The notes beneath the pieces were generated by a model that saw nothing but the letters and a program-made list of their open reading frames with translations, searched no databases and had not been told where the DNA came from. Positions 1 to 7,771 of a stretch of DNA of 37,907 nucleotides are shown here, in pieces. The DNA is from Paraburkholderia piptadeniae (GTDB lineage Bacteria > Pseudomonadota > Gammaproteobacteria > Burkholderiales > Burkholderiaceae): positions 1 through 37,907 of the forward strand of contig NZ_CYGY02000037.1 of assembly GCF_900007165.1 (NCBI RefSeq), read 5' to 3'. The translations under genes and the position numbers were made by a program. The first letter of the stretch is position 1; the number at the start of each line of letters is the position of its first letter.

Positions 1-54
1 CCACATCGTTGCCTCCTGGGTCTCGCTGTAATAGATCCATCGTCTCTGCTTCAT
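1..54 (-). CDS. IS30-family transposase, N-terminal 18 residues (partial)
   Basis: Read on the minus strand from an ATG at 54, the sequence gives MKQRRWIYYSETQEATMW. This resembles the N-terminus of IS30-family DDE transposases common in Burkholderia, which start MKQRRxIYYS and continue into an HTH region. A ribosome binding site (GTAGGAGC on the minus strand, positions 61-68) lies just upstream and supports this start. The rest of the protein, including the DDE catalytic core, lies beyond the window edge, so whether the transposase is intact is unknown. Confidence 0.75.
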   Translation of the reverse strand, partial: MKQRRWIYYSETQEATMW

Positions 55-112
55 ATGCAACGCTCCTACTGCTTGCGCAATCGCTAGTGTGTTGCATCGA
101 CCGGTTGAATCC
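1..112 (-). mobile_element. IS30-family insertion sequence, terminal part (cut by window edge)
   Basis: The first 54 bases encode, on the minus strand, the start of an IS30-type transposase. The stretch from about 88 to 112 (reverse-strand ATTCAACCGGTCGATGCAAC) looks like the terminal inverted repeat of such an element. Coding homology to an unrelated gene begins immediately after position 112, which fits an insertion boundary there. The exact end and any target-site duplication cannot be fixed because the other end is outside the window. Confidence 0.7.
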
Positions 113-420
113 GCAGTGTATATGCAGACCTTCGCGAGCGCCAGCCAGATGGCATCTGCATCGATCATGAAGGTGGGATCTGGGTGCCATGCTTCAACAC
201 GGGCGAAGTGCTTCGCGTTCTGCGCGGCGGCGCTATTACGGATCGCGTATCCGTCGGTGACAAGCGTGCTGTCGCGTGTCAACTCGGTGGAGATGATGGG
301 CGAACACTGTTTTGCTGCACGTTCGATGGACCACCGGAAGACCTGATGACGGGAAAACGGCTAGCGGCAATCTATACGGCCCGCGTCTCAATCCCCGGAG
401 ACGGGTGCAACGTTGCATGA
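113..420 (+). pseudogene. SMP-30/gluconolactonase/LRE family protein, C-terminal fragment
   Basis: The open frame ending in TGA at 418-420 gives segments such as RQPDGICIDHEGGIWV, TGEVLRVL, GDDGRTLFCCTF and AAIYTARV. These match the last quarter of SMP-30/gluconolactonase beta-propeller proteins (PDGIxxDxEGxxWVA, then LGGxDGRTLF, then a C-terminal TARV). Family members are about 290 residues; only about 100 remain. The N-terminal part is missing exactly where the IS30 end is reached, so the gene was probably inactivated by that insertion. Members hydrolyse sugar lactones or related substrates. The remnant is unlikely to be functional. Confidence 0.75.
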
Positions 421-1018
421 GCGGCCACTGTACCGACGCAAGCGAGCCTTTACAGTCCCGTCGTTGTAAAGCGTCGGTTGCCTCGCCGCGCACCCGAACA
501 CTATCTCGGGTAACTCAGTAAGTGACCATCTCCCGCGGACGGAAGGCAGATTGCCAGCGCTGTTGCCGGTCGACGAAGGGCCGGTTGAGCCGGCAGGTTT
601 TCAGTGGCGTCAGTTCCTGGTTGTCGCTCCCGGGTTTGCTCGACATCTCATGCCATAGCCGACGTTCGGCGATAGGAAGGGTGCGTCGGCTCCAGGTTGG
701 TTCGCTGCCATTCGCAAACCGGTGTCGGCGAATGGTACTTCTCTCTGTCGATGAATGAGTCTTCCCGACCCGTTACCGACGTTCAGCGCTTTCCCTCGAG
801 TGTCTCAAGTGCGCTCCAAAGCCGACTCCCGATCGAGCAATCAATCATTCGTCAGAATATGAGTGCTACTACTGTTCGTATCTACCGCCCTTTATCACAT
901 CTCGGCAAAAACAAGGCCGAGCGGCACACCTCACTCGCCCCGGCAACGCCTTTGTAGCATCGGGCGCGCCCCTGAGAGAGTCTCATCAAGGCTGTCCTTC
1001 CAGTGGTGCGATATTGGC
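421..1018. other. Gene-poor stretch between the SMP-30 remnant and the lyase genes
   Basis: All frames are short, arginine- or serine-rich, and lack recognisable motifs or good ribosome binding sites. I see no gene, tRNA or repeat array here. The composition looks like the degenerate intergenic DNA common in large Burkholderia-group genomes. Confidence 0.5.
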
Positions 1019-1060
1019 ATTGATAACGTTCATGCATCAATTCTTCCAAAAATCGCACTT
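1019..1060 (+). promoter_or_regulatory. Candidate LysR-type operator, copy A (ATTGAT-N11-ATCAAT)
   Basis: ATTGAT at 1019-1024 and ATCAAT at 1036-1041 form a perfect dyad separated by 11 bases, the T-N11-A geometry of LysR-type binding sites. The 42 bases from here to 1060 match 34 of 42 positions in a second copy at 5471-5512 upstream of the MFS gene. This copy lies about 350 bases before the ATP-grasp lyase subunit. Binding by the nearby LysR protein is inference. Confidence 0.55.
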
Positions 1061-1286
1061 CTACTCTTGATCTTCTTGCGCAACCATCTGTCTCCAGAAG
1101 CCCGAGCAATCGGTTCAAAAGAACAGCGCGTAGGAGAAGAGCCCACGAGGGCTTGAAGCCGTTCATTCGACGCATCGGACCGCGAACTCGAGTCACGGTC
1201 GTGGCGCTGCGCAGCCGACGCACCTTTCGCACGACACACATCGCCGTGTGATTCCTACTGCCGCAACCAAGCACTCGACGGCAATG

Positions 1287-1315
1287 GCTTCGCTCGCACC
1301 TGCTGCGAGCGAAGC
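1287..1315. other. Perfect 12-bp inverted repeat upstream of the lyase operon
   Basis: GCTTCGCTCGCA (1287-1298) and TGCGAGCGAAGC (1304-1315) are exact inverted copies with a 5-base loop. No T-tract follows on the plus strand. It lies between the putative operator and the first gene, 73 bases before the start codon, so it could be an attenuator, a terminator for upstream transcription, or an RNA-stabilising 5' stem. Confidence 0.5.
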
Positions 1316-1388
1316 GCAGCTCTGATCACGCGCCGGACGCAAAGCCGCTTTCAGTTCATATCGCAACAAAATTCAGGAGACTTTTTAC

Positions 1389-2693
1389 ATGCAAATTACT
1401 GGAATGATGCACGGCGCGCGCCTGCTGCAATTTGTCGGATTTCAGGCCAGCGAAGTGCTGGGCCCCGGGGCGAGCGAAGAGGAGATAAAGTCGCTGATCG
1501 ACCGTCACAAGCAGATCTTTATCAAGCCGGTATTCAAGGGCGGCGTGGGCAAGAAGGGCAAGGCCGGGTTGCTCGGCCGCGCGACTGACCTCAAGACCGC
1601 GCTCGCCGAGAAAGAGCGACTGTACTTCGCCGAGCATGCCGTGGGGCACGTGAGGGCCAAGGCGAACGGCGTGACGTTCGAAGCAGGTGTGCCGGCCAAA
1701 CACGAAGTCTACTTCTCGATCACCGATTCCACCCGCTTTCGCGCTCCCACCATGACGCTCTCGCACATGGGCGGCATGGACATCGAGGAGGTCGATCCAA
1801 AGCACGTCGCGATGGTGCCCTTCGACGCATTGACCGGGCTGAAGGCGTTCGTCGTCGCGAATGCGCTGAGCGAGATCGGCGCGCCGCGCGAGATCATTTC
1901 CCCGCTCGTGCAGCAGTTGCCGAAGCTCTGGGAACTCTTTCACGACTTCGGCATGACGACGCTCGAGTTGAATCCGATCCGCATGCGCGAGGACAGGAAG
2001 GGGCGCCTCACGCCCGTCGCCTGCGACTTCAAATGTGGATTCGATCGCGACGATCCCCGCTTCTCGCGCCTCGGACTGCCCGCTCATCTGTTCGCCGCGG
2101 ACTACTCGGACTTCGAGCAGGAGATCAACCAGCTTCGCACGCACCAGGGTCAAAGCGATGTCTACGTGATCAACGACAAGGGAACGATCCTCGCGCCCAC
2201 GTTCGGCGGCGGCGCCAACTCGCTCGTCACGGAGATGTTGGGCGATGCAGCCATCATCTCGTCGGATTTCGGTGGCAATCCGCCCTACGAAAAGATGAAG
2301 GAAGTGGCGCGCATCTGCTTCCGACATTGGCTGAAGCAGTCCAACGTACTGTTCATCATCGGCGGCAAGTCCAACAACACCGATATATACGAAACACTGC
2401 GCGCGATGGCCGATGCGCTGCGTGAGCACTTCATCGAGCACGGTCCGACGCCGCTCTACGTCATCCTCGGGCGCGGCGGTCCGAACCTCGTGCGTGGCAT
2501 GTCCGTACTGCGTGACACCTGTGATTCGCTCGGCCTGCCCTATCGCCTCTTCGGCTTCGACTCCGACATCAGCGAAGTGATCCAGTACGCACGCAAGGCC
2601 GATGCGTGGATGCAATCGGGCGGACGTGCGCAGGTCGCAGCGCGCATCGGCGCGCGCGAGGCGCACCCGCAAGCAGAAAAGCACGAGGCATAA
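1389..2693 (+). CDS. ATP-citrate lyase-like ATP-grasp subunit (AclB / succinyl-CoA synthetase beta-like)
   Basis: This 434-residue protein resembles bacterial AclB and the N-terminal third of eukaryotic ATP-citrate lyase: an ATP-grasp region followed by a citrate/CoA-ligase-type domain. Visible landmarks are KPVFKGGVGKKGKAGLLG near residue 45, ELNPIRM near residue 198, GGGANSLVTEMLG near residue 275, and FIIGGKSNNTDIYETL followed by LGRGGPNLVRGM. These align with LEINPLVV, AGGGASVVY, LIIGGSIANFTN and VRRGGPNYQEGL of human ACLY. In the family this subunit phosphorylates its partner's histidine and activates the acid to a CoA thioester in the cytoplasm. The stop overlaps the ribosome binding site of the next gene, so the two are surely co-translated. 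A CAGGAG site lies about 10 bases before the ATG. The true substrate (citrate or a related acid) is not shown by sequence. Confidence 0.82.
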   Translation: MQITGMMHGARLLQFVGFQASEVLGPGASEEEIKSLIDRHKQIFIKPVFKGGVGKKGKAGLLGRATDLKTALAEKERLYFAEHAVGHVRAKANGVTFEAGVPAKHEVYFSITDSTRFRAPTMTLSHMGGMDIEEVDPKHVAMVPFDALTGLKAFVVANALSEIGAPREIISPLVQQLPKLWELFHDFGMTTLELNPIRMREDRKGRLTPVACDFKCGFDRDDPRFSRLGLPAHLFAADYSDFEQEINQLRTHQGQSDVYVINDKGTILAPTFGGGANSLVTEMLGDAAIISSDFGGNPPYEKMKEVARICFRHWLKQSNVLFIIGGKSNNTDIYETLRAMADALREHFIEHGPTPLYVILGRGGPNLVRGMSVLRDTCDSLGLPYRLFGFDSDISEVIQYARKADAWMQSGGRAQVAARIGAREAHPQAEKHEA

Positions 2694-2703
2694 GGAGATC
2701 GAC

Positions 2704-5403
2704 GTGGTCAAGCAAGGAAACAATCATTTCAGGTATTTCGTAGGCATCCAGTCGCTCGCACATATCGCCACGCGCGGAGACCGCGTATGCGTACTCAACA
2801 TTCTGGGTGGCGAGTCGTCGGAGGTGACGCCGGTGAGCCACGCGTTTTCGGGCGCGAATGTCGTGTTTGGCACGGCTCCTGGCAAGGGCGGACAGGTGCT
2901 CACGACGCTCGTCGGCGATATCCCCGTCTACAACAACGTGCGCGAAGGCCTCGAGGCCGGGCACCGGTTCAATTGCGGCGTCGTGTACCTGCCGCCGTCG
3001 GCCGCGCGCGACGGCGTGGCCGAGCTGATCCGCGTGAATCCCGATCTGCGCAAGATCTTCATCATCACGGAGAAGATCTCCGTGCACGACGCCCGGGAGA
3101 TTCGCGCCATGGGCCAGCAGGCCGGCATCGACATCTTTGGTGCCAACGGACTGGGCGTCGCGGATTCGTGGCAGGGCGTGCGCATCGGCGGCGCGCTCGG
3201 CGGCGATGATCCCGGCGCGACTTTGCGGCAGGGCTCGATCGCGATCTTTTCCAATTCGGGCGGATTCAGCACCACCATCGCGCAATATCTGCGCATGAGC
3301 GGCTGGGGCACGTCGACCGTCATCTCCAGCGGCAAGGACGTCTACATCCACTATGCGGCGCCGGAATTTGCATTCGCCCTCGCTAACGACGCGCGCAGCA
3401 AGGCCGCCGTGCTGTACTGCGAGCCGGGCGGCTACTACGAGGCCGACGCCACATTTACGAAACCGGTAGTCGCGTGCGTGGTGGGCCGCTGGAAGAGCAG
3501 TCTCACGCGCGCGGTGGGGCATGCGGGAGCAATGGCGGGCGGCGCGGATGATGCGCTCGCAAAGGAACGCTGGTTCATGGAGAAGTTTGGCGTCGAGCGG
3601 CTCTTCACGCCAGACGATCCGTGCTGCTCGGCCAGGGGCGCGGTGGTGACGAATATCGCGCACATTCCGGCGGCACTCACGGCGGTGATGCGCGAGAACG
3701 CGACGATGCCCGACTTCGAGCCTGAGGGCAGCCTTGCGCTCAAGCCGTGGTTTGGCTCGGATCAGGGGCTCCAACTGCCCGACGAGCTTGCCCTGCCGGT
3801 GGTGGAAGCGGTCGCGCCATACAACGAGCAGGTGGCGTGGGTAAACAGCCAGATCGGCGCTATCCCGCCGCGCCAGCCTTTGAAGGACGCCTCGGGCGCC
3901 TCGCAGATGGACGCGAGATCGCAGGTGAGCAGCCTGCACGGCGTGTCGATGCTCGAAGCGGCGACGCACCCGCTCGAAGCGAATGTCTGTCTCGCGCTGT
4001 TGCACGAATTCGGCGGAGCGAACGACGCGAAGCTCATCCACGTGGCAGTTGGCGCGGCCGTGAACCTGCATGGCACGCCGGAACGGGCGGCCGCGCAGGC
4101 CTCGCGCGAGGCGGGCAACGCGCCCAATGCGGTGCTCGCGGCCGCGGTGGCGATCATCGGGCCGAATCGTCAGCGCACTGCGCGCGAGGCGGCAGCGCTC
4201 ATGATCGACCGCTTCGCGGCAGCCAGGCTCGCGGACGCGTTCGACGAGACTTTCGATGTCGATGCCATCGATAGCACCGGCAGTGCCGCGCTCTTCTGCG
4301 ATAAACCCGACCCGAAGGCCGAAGCGATGCTCGCGGGGCTCGCTGCGCGCGGCGTGAGCTCGGCAATCATCCGGTGGCTGTCGTGCGGCCCGGGCCATCC
4401 GCGTTCGGAAGCAGTACTCGCGGCCATCACGACGACGCTCGCCTGGGGTCCGCTCATGCGCAAGCGCATCTCGCGCCTGACGGCGGAAAGTCTGCCGTGG
4501 TGGACGAAGCTCTTCGGCACGATGATCGGCGCCTCGGCGGACGCGTCGCGCCACAGTCCCGACGGTTTTTGCGGCTTCGCCACCGAGGAGTTGTTCGGCG
4601 AGCGCACCCTGACCGAGATCGCCTTTGCGGCGCTCCTCAACCTGAAACCCACGGCCGATGACCTGTTCGCCTTCAAGACCCTCGTCGGCTTGTTGCTAAC
4701 AAACGGACCGGGTGCAATTTCGGCACAAGGCGCAAAGGGCGCGGTATCCGCCGATGGCCCCGAGAGTCCCGAGCGCGTCCAACTGAACAAGGCGCTGGTG
4801 GGGTTCCTCACACACACTGGTTATACGCATGGCGGCAACGGCTACGAGGGCATCGCGTTCCTCAACGAGGCATTCCGCGGCAGCGGCCTCGATGATCCTT
4901 CCGATGCACACCACGCCGTGGACCTCGAAGCGCTCGCGCGGCGCTCCGCCGAGCGCTACGCGCAGTACAAGGCGCGCCAGAAGCAAGTGGGAAGCCTCGA
5001 CATTGCCAAACTTCCGGGTGTCAATCACCCCGTCTTCAAAGACAAGCCGGTGAATCACGACCCGCGCGAAGTCTTTATCGCCGATCTCTATGAAGCACGC
5101 GGCGAGTACAACGTGTTCCATGCTTACTACCGCGTACTGGTGCAGGCACTCTTCGACGCCGGAGTATCGCGTAACGTCTACTGCGTCAACGTCGACGCGG
5201 TGATCGCTGCGCTGCTGCTCAAGATGCTGTGGAAGCCGCTCAGGCGCGGAGAGTTCAGCGAGGCGGATCTCGAAACCGCCGCCTTCACAATCTTTCTCTA
5301 TCCGCGCATGCTCGGCTGCGCCGCGGAAATCGACGATCACTTGAACCGTGGACGCAATATGGATACACGCACTGCCGCTTCGCAGTGCCACTTCGTGGCG
5401 TGA
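2704..5403 (+). CDS. ATP-citrate lyase-like CoA-binding and citryl-CoA-lyase-like subunit (AclA-like, extended)
   Basis: I chose the GTG at 2704 because AAGGAG (2692-2697) sits six bases upstream; a longer open frame to 2602 only overlaps the previous gene. The product is about 899 residues, against about 610 for typical bacterial AclA. Residues 1-340 are succinyl-CoA-synthetase-alpha-like, with GVRIGGALGG, SIAIFSNSGGFSTT and the phosphohistidine loop VGHAGAMAGG (His about 272). Residues 600-899 resemble the citrate-synthase-like lyase domain: the YCVNVDAVIAALLLKML segment keeps the catalytic Asp (about 830) and GVNHPVF keeps one His (about 774). The other catalytic His (ADHGPAVSGA in ACLY) appears as Asn in LTNGPGAISA (about 666). 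About 250 residues in the middle (360-600) are extra and may be a degenerate second citrate-synthase-like region. So the enzyme probably makes and cleaves a citrate-like acyl-CoA, but it may not be a plain ATP-citrate lyase. Confidence 0.78.
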   Translation: MVKQGNNHFRYFVGIQSLAHIATRGDRVCVLNILGGESSEVTPVSHAFSGANVVFGTAPGKGGQVLTTLVGDIPVYNNVREGLEAGHRFNCGVVYLPPSAARDGVAELIRVNPDLRKIFIITEKISVHDAREIRAMGQQAGIDIFGANGLGVADSWQGVRIGGALGGDDPGATLRQGSIAIFSNSGGFSTTIAQYLRMSGWGTSTVISSGKDVYIHYAAPEFAFALANDARSKAAVLYCEPGGYYEADATFTKPVVACVVGRWKSSLTRAVGHAGAMAGGADDALAKERWFMEKFGVERLFTPDDPCCSARGAVVTNIAHIPAALTAVMRENATMPDFEPEGSLALKPWFGSDQGLQLPDELALPVVEAVAPYNEQVAWVNSQIGAIPPRQPLKDASGASQMDARSQVSSLHGVSMLEAATHPLEANVCLALLHEFGGANDAKLIHVAVGAAVNLHGTPERAAAQASREAGNAPNAVLAAAVAIIGPNRQRTAREAAALMIDRFAAARLADAFDETFDVDAIDSTGSAALFCDKPDPKAEAMLAGLAARGVSSAIIRWLSCGPGHPRSEAVLAAITTTLAWGPLMRKRISRLTAESLPWWTKLFGTMIGASADASRHSPDGFCGFATEELFGERTLTEIAFAALLNLKPTADDLFAFKTLVGLLLTNGPGAISAQGAKGAVSADGPESPERVQLNKALVGFLTHTGYTHGGNGYEGIAFLNEAFRGSGLDDPSDAHHAVDLEALARRSAERYAQYKARQKQVGSLDIAKLPGVNHPVFKDKPVNHDPREVFIADLYEARGEYNVFHAYYRVLVQALFDAGVSRNVYCVNVDAVIAALLLKMLWKPLRRGEFSEADLETAAFTIFLYPRMLGCAAEIDDHLNRGRNMDTRTAASQCHFVA

Positions 5404-5423
5404 CCAAAGGTCTGTGACGGCCG

Positions 5424-5455
5424 CCGCCGCGCGCTCGCGTTGCGAGGCGCGGCGG
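5424..5455 (+). terminator. Strong GC hairpin after the lyase operon
   Basis: CCGCCGCGC (5424-5432) pairs with GCGCGGCGG (5447-5455), and the inner CTCGC/GCGAG closes a GTT loop. It starts 20 bases after the second lyase gene. There is no T-tract, so it may act as a Rho-assisted terminator or 3'-end stabiliser. It separates the lyase genes from the operator-bearing MFS promoter region. Confidence 0.45.
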
Positions 5456-5470
5456 TGTCAGCGGGCCTCG

Positions 5471-5512
5471 ATTGATAACGATCGAACATCAATCGTTCCG
5501 AAAATTGCACTT
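5471..5512 (+). promoter_or_regulatory. Candidate LysR-type operator, copy B (ATTGAT-N11-ATCAAT)
   Basis: ATTGAT (5471-5476) and ATCAAT (5488-5493) form the same dyad as at 1019-1041, and similarity runs on through TTCCGAAAATTGCACTT to 5512. It lies 88-129 bases upstream of the MFS start, a normal distance for a LysR-type activation site. Two matching copies before two functionally linked transcription units support a shared regulator. Confidence 0.6.
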
Positions 5513-5599
5513 ATCGTTTTGCCGGCCCCGGGGCGAACATTGCCAAAACCACAATCGACCGGATCACCGCGTATTTTCTGGATCTCAGGAGACACCTCG

Positions 5600-6895
5600 A
5601 TGCACCCATCGTCTAGCCTTTCGACCGGACGTTCGAAGGCCGCTGCGGTTTTCCGCGTAACGGCCGGGAATTTCCTTGAGCAGTTCGATTTCTTCCTGTT
5701 CGGCTTCTACGCCACGCAGATCGCCAACGTCTTCTTTCCCGCCGTGAGCGAGTTCGCCTCGTTGATGATGACGTTCGCGGTCTTCGGCGCCGGCTTCCTG
5801 ATGCGGCCGCTGGGCGCGATCGTGCTTGGCGCATACATCGACGACGTCGGCCGCCGCAAGGGCCTCATCGTCACGCTCTCGATCATGGCAAGCGGCACCA
5901 TCCTGATCGCGTTCGTACCGGGCTACACCACGATCGGACTTCTGGCACCCGCGCTCGTGCTGCTCGGGCGGCTGCTGCAAGGCTTCTCGGCGGGCGCCGA
6001 GCTGGGCGGCGTGTCGGTGTATCTCGCCGAGATGGCCACGCCCGGTCGCAAGGGCTTCTTCACGAGCTGGCAGTCCGCGAGCCAGCAGGTGGCGATCGTC
6101 GTGGCTGCGGGCCTCGGCTTCGCACTCAATCAATCGCTGAACGCAGCGGCCATCGCGGCGTGGGGATGGCGCGTACCGTTCTTCGTCGGCTGCATGATCG
6201 TGCCGTTCATCTTCATGCTGCGCCGCAATCTGGAGGAAACGCAGGAGTTCAAGGCACGCCAGCATCGTCCGGGCATGAAGGAAGTGTTCGGCACGCTGGT
6301 CCAGAACTGGGCCGTCGTTGTCGCCGGCATGATGCTGGTGGCGATGACCACCGCGAGCTTCTACCTCATCACGGTCTACGCGCCGACCTTCGGCAAGTCG
6401 GTTCTGCACCTGAGCACCGCCGATAGTCTGCTCGTGACGCTGTGCGTCGGCGTGTCGAACTTCGTGTGGCTGCCGGTTGGCGGGGCACTCTCCGACAAGA
6501 TCGGCCGACGGCCGATCCTCGTCGGCATGACGGTGCTCGCCGTCGCGACCGCATACCCGGCACTGTCGCTGCTCGCTCACGCGCCGAGCTTCGTCAACAT
6601 GCTGCTCGTCCTCCTCTGGCTTTCGTTCATGTACGGCATCTATAACGGCGCGATGGTCGTCGCGCTCACGGAGGTGATGCCGGTGCAGGTACGCGTTGCT
6701 GGCTTCTCGCTCGCCTACAGCCTTGCTACGGCCGTGTTCGGAGGCTTCACGCCCGCGATCTCGACGGCTCTCTTTCACATGACCGGCGACAAGGCGGCGC
6801 CTGGCTACTGGATGAGCTTGGCCGCAGCGTGCGCCCTTTTGGCGACTTTTGCGCTCTATCGACGCCGCGCAGTAACGCTGACCCCGGCGCACTGA
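5600..6895 (+). CDS. MFS citrate/tricarballylate-type proton symporter (CitA/TcuC-like)
   Basis: This 431-residue inner-membrane protein of the metabolite:H+ symporter branch of the major facilitator superfamily has 12 predicted hydrophobic segments. It closely follows the CitA/TcuC pattern: GNFLEQFDFFLFGFYAT near the N-terminus, FASLMMTFAVFGAGFLMRPLGA, DDVGRRKGL (the conserved inter-helix loop), LLQGFSAGAELGGVSVYLAEM, TSWQSASQQVAIVVA, and GGALSDKIGRRPILVG in the second half. CAGGAG (5586-5591) precedes the ATG at 5600; the longer open frame upstream runs through the regulatory region and is not used. Its position next to an ATP-citrate-lyase-like enzyme argues for uptake of citrate or a close analogue such as tricarballylate. 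The following binding-protein gene starts 53 bases later and is probably in the same transcript. Confidence 0.88.
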   Translation: MHPSSSLSTGRSKAAAVFRVTAGNFLEQFDFFLFGFYATQIANVFFPAVSEFASLMMTFAVFGAGFLMRPLGAIVLGAYIDDVGRRKGLIVTLSIMASGTILIAFVPGYTTIGLLAPALVLLGRLLQGFSAGAELGGVSVYLAEMATPGRKGFFTSWQSASQQVAIVVAAGLGFALNQSLNAAAIAAWGWRVPFFVGCMIVPFIFMLRRNLEETQEFKARQHRPGMKEVFGTLVQNWAVVVAGMMLVAMTTASFYLITVYAPTFGKSVLHLSTADSLLVTLCVGVSNFVWLPVGGALSDKIGRRPILVGMTVLAVATAYPALSLLAHAPSFVNMLLVLLWLSFMYGIYNGAMVVALTEVMPVQVRVAGFSLAYSLATAVFGGFTPAISTALFHMTGDKAAPGYWMSLAAACALLATFALYRRRAVTLTPAH

Positions 6896-6948
6896 TGCGC
6901 ATCTCGTTGCGCAAGCGTCTATCACTGCAATCTGACACGACTCCGATC

Positions 6949-7731
6949 ATGAGAAACCTGCTTCTGAAACTTTGCGCGGCAGCGCTCGTCGCAACCTCGG
7001 CCGCTGCGGCGAACGTACAGGCCGCCGACCTGCACGTCATGAGCTCGGGCGGCTTCACCGCCGCGTACAAGGCGCTCGGTCCCAGGTTCGCGTCCCACAC
7101 GGGCAACACGCTCGACACCGCGCTCGGGCCCTCGATGGGCAAATCGCCCGAAGCGATCCCCAACAGGCTCGCGCGTGGCGAGCCTGCGGACGCCGTCATC
7201 ATGGTCGGCTACGCACTTGACGAGCTGATCAGGCAAGGCAAGGTCATCCCCGGATCGCGGGTCGAGCTGGCGGATTCGCGCATCGGCATGGTCGTGCGCG
7301 AAGGTGCGGCGAAGCCCGACATCAGCTCGGCCGAAGGCCTCAGGCAGACCCTGCTGCATGCAAAGTCGATCGCCTACTCGGATAGCGCGAGCGGCGTCTA
7401 CATCGAGCGAGAGTTGTTCAAGAAGCTCGGCATCGAGGATCAGGTCAGGTCGAAGGCGAAGATGATTCCGCGGATTCCAGTGGCGTCGGTGGTGGCGAAC
7501 GGTGACTACGAAATCGGCTTCCAGCAGGTGAGCGAGCTGCTGCCCGTCCAGGGCGCGACCTTCGTCGGAAAGATTCCCGAGTCTCTCCAGTCCGTCACGC
7601 GTTTCGCCGCCGGCATCCCCGTCGGCGCGCAGCATCCGAAGGAAGCGAAGGCGCTCCTCGACTACCTCGCATCACCCGACGTACAGGCAGAAGTGAAATC
7701 GACCGGGCTCGATTCCGTTTCCGCACATTGA
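6949..7731 (+). CDS. Periplasmic substrate-binding protein, ModA-like (SBP_bac_11 type), orphan
   Basis: The 260-residue product begins with a clear signal peptide (MRNLLLKLCAAALVATSAAA, likely cleavage near ANVQA-AD). The mature part, with LHVMSSGGFTAAYKALGPRF, GTGMGKSP-like loops, EPADAVIMVGYALDEL, GIEDQVRSKAKMIP and GDYEIGFQQVSELLPV, fits the molybdate-binding-protein-like fold used by many orphan binding proteins. An alternative ATG at 6895 overlaps the MFS stop, but the signal peptide favours 6949. No ABC permease or ATPase is adjacent, so transport of molybdate is not indicated. It may sense or capture a substrate for the neighbouring MFS symporter, or be a regulator-type binding protein. 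The ligand cannot be read from sequence. Confidence 0.8.
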   Translation: MRNLLLKLCAAALVATSAAAANVQAADLHVMSSGGFTAAYKALGPRFASHTGNTLDTALGPSMGKSPEAIPNRLARGEPADAVIMVGYALDELIRQGKVIPGSRVELADSRIGMVVREGAAKPDISSAEGLRQTLLHAKSIAYSDSASGVYIERELFKKLGIEDQVRSKAKMIPRIPVASVVANGDYEIGFQQVSELLPVQGATFVGKIPESLQSVTRFAAGIPVGAQHPKEAKALLDYLASPDVQAEVKSTGLDSVSAH

Positions 7732-7742
7732 GGCAGCAGCAT

Positions 7743-7770
7743 GGGAAGGCTCGCCCCAGCCAGCCTTCCC
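7743..7770. terminator. Convergent intergenic hairpin
   Basis: GGGAAGGCT (7743-7751) and AGCCTTCCC (7762-7770) are perfect inverted repeats between two convergent genes, ending one base before the dctA stop codon. A bidirectional terminator is the simplest reading, although neither side has a long T-tract. Confidence 0.5.
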
Positions 7771-7771
7771 G

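Noticed and set aside
1356..4554. Long minus-strand open frames (1356-2723 and 2569-4554) opposite the lyase genes
   Set aside because: They are His/Arg/Ala-rich mirror frames of strongly conserved plus-strand proteins, which is common in high-GC DNA. They have no motifs of their own.
5585..6925. 446-residue minus-strand frame opposite the MFS gene
   Set aside because: Arg/His/Glu-rich shadow without hydrophobic or domain structure.
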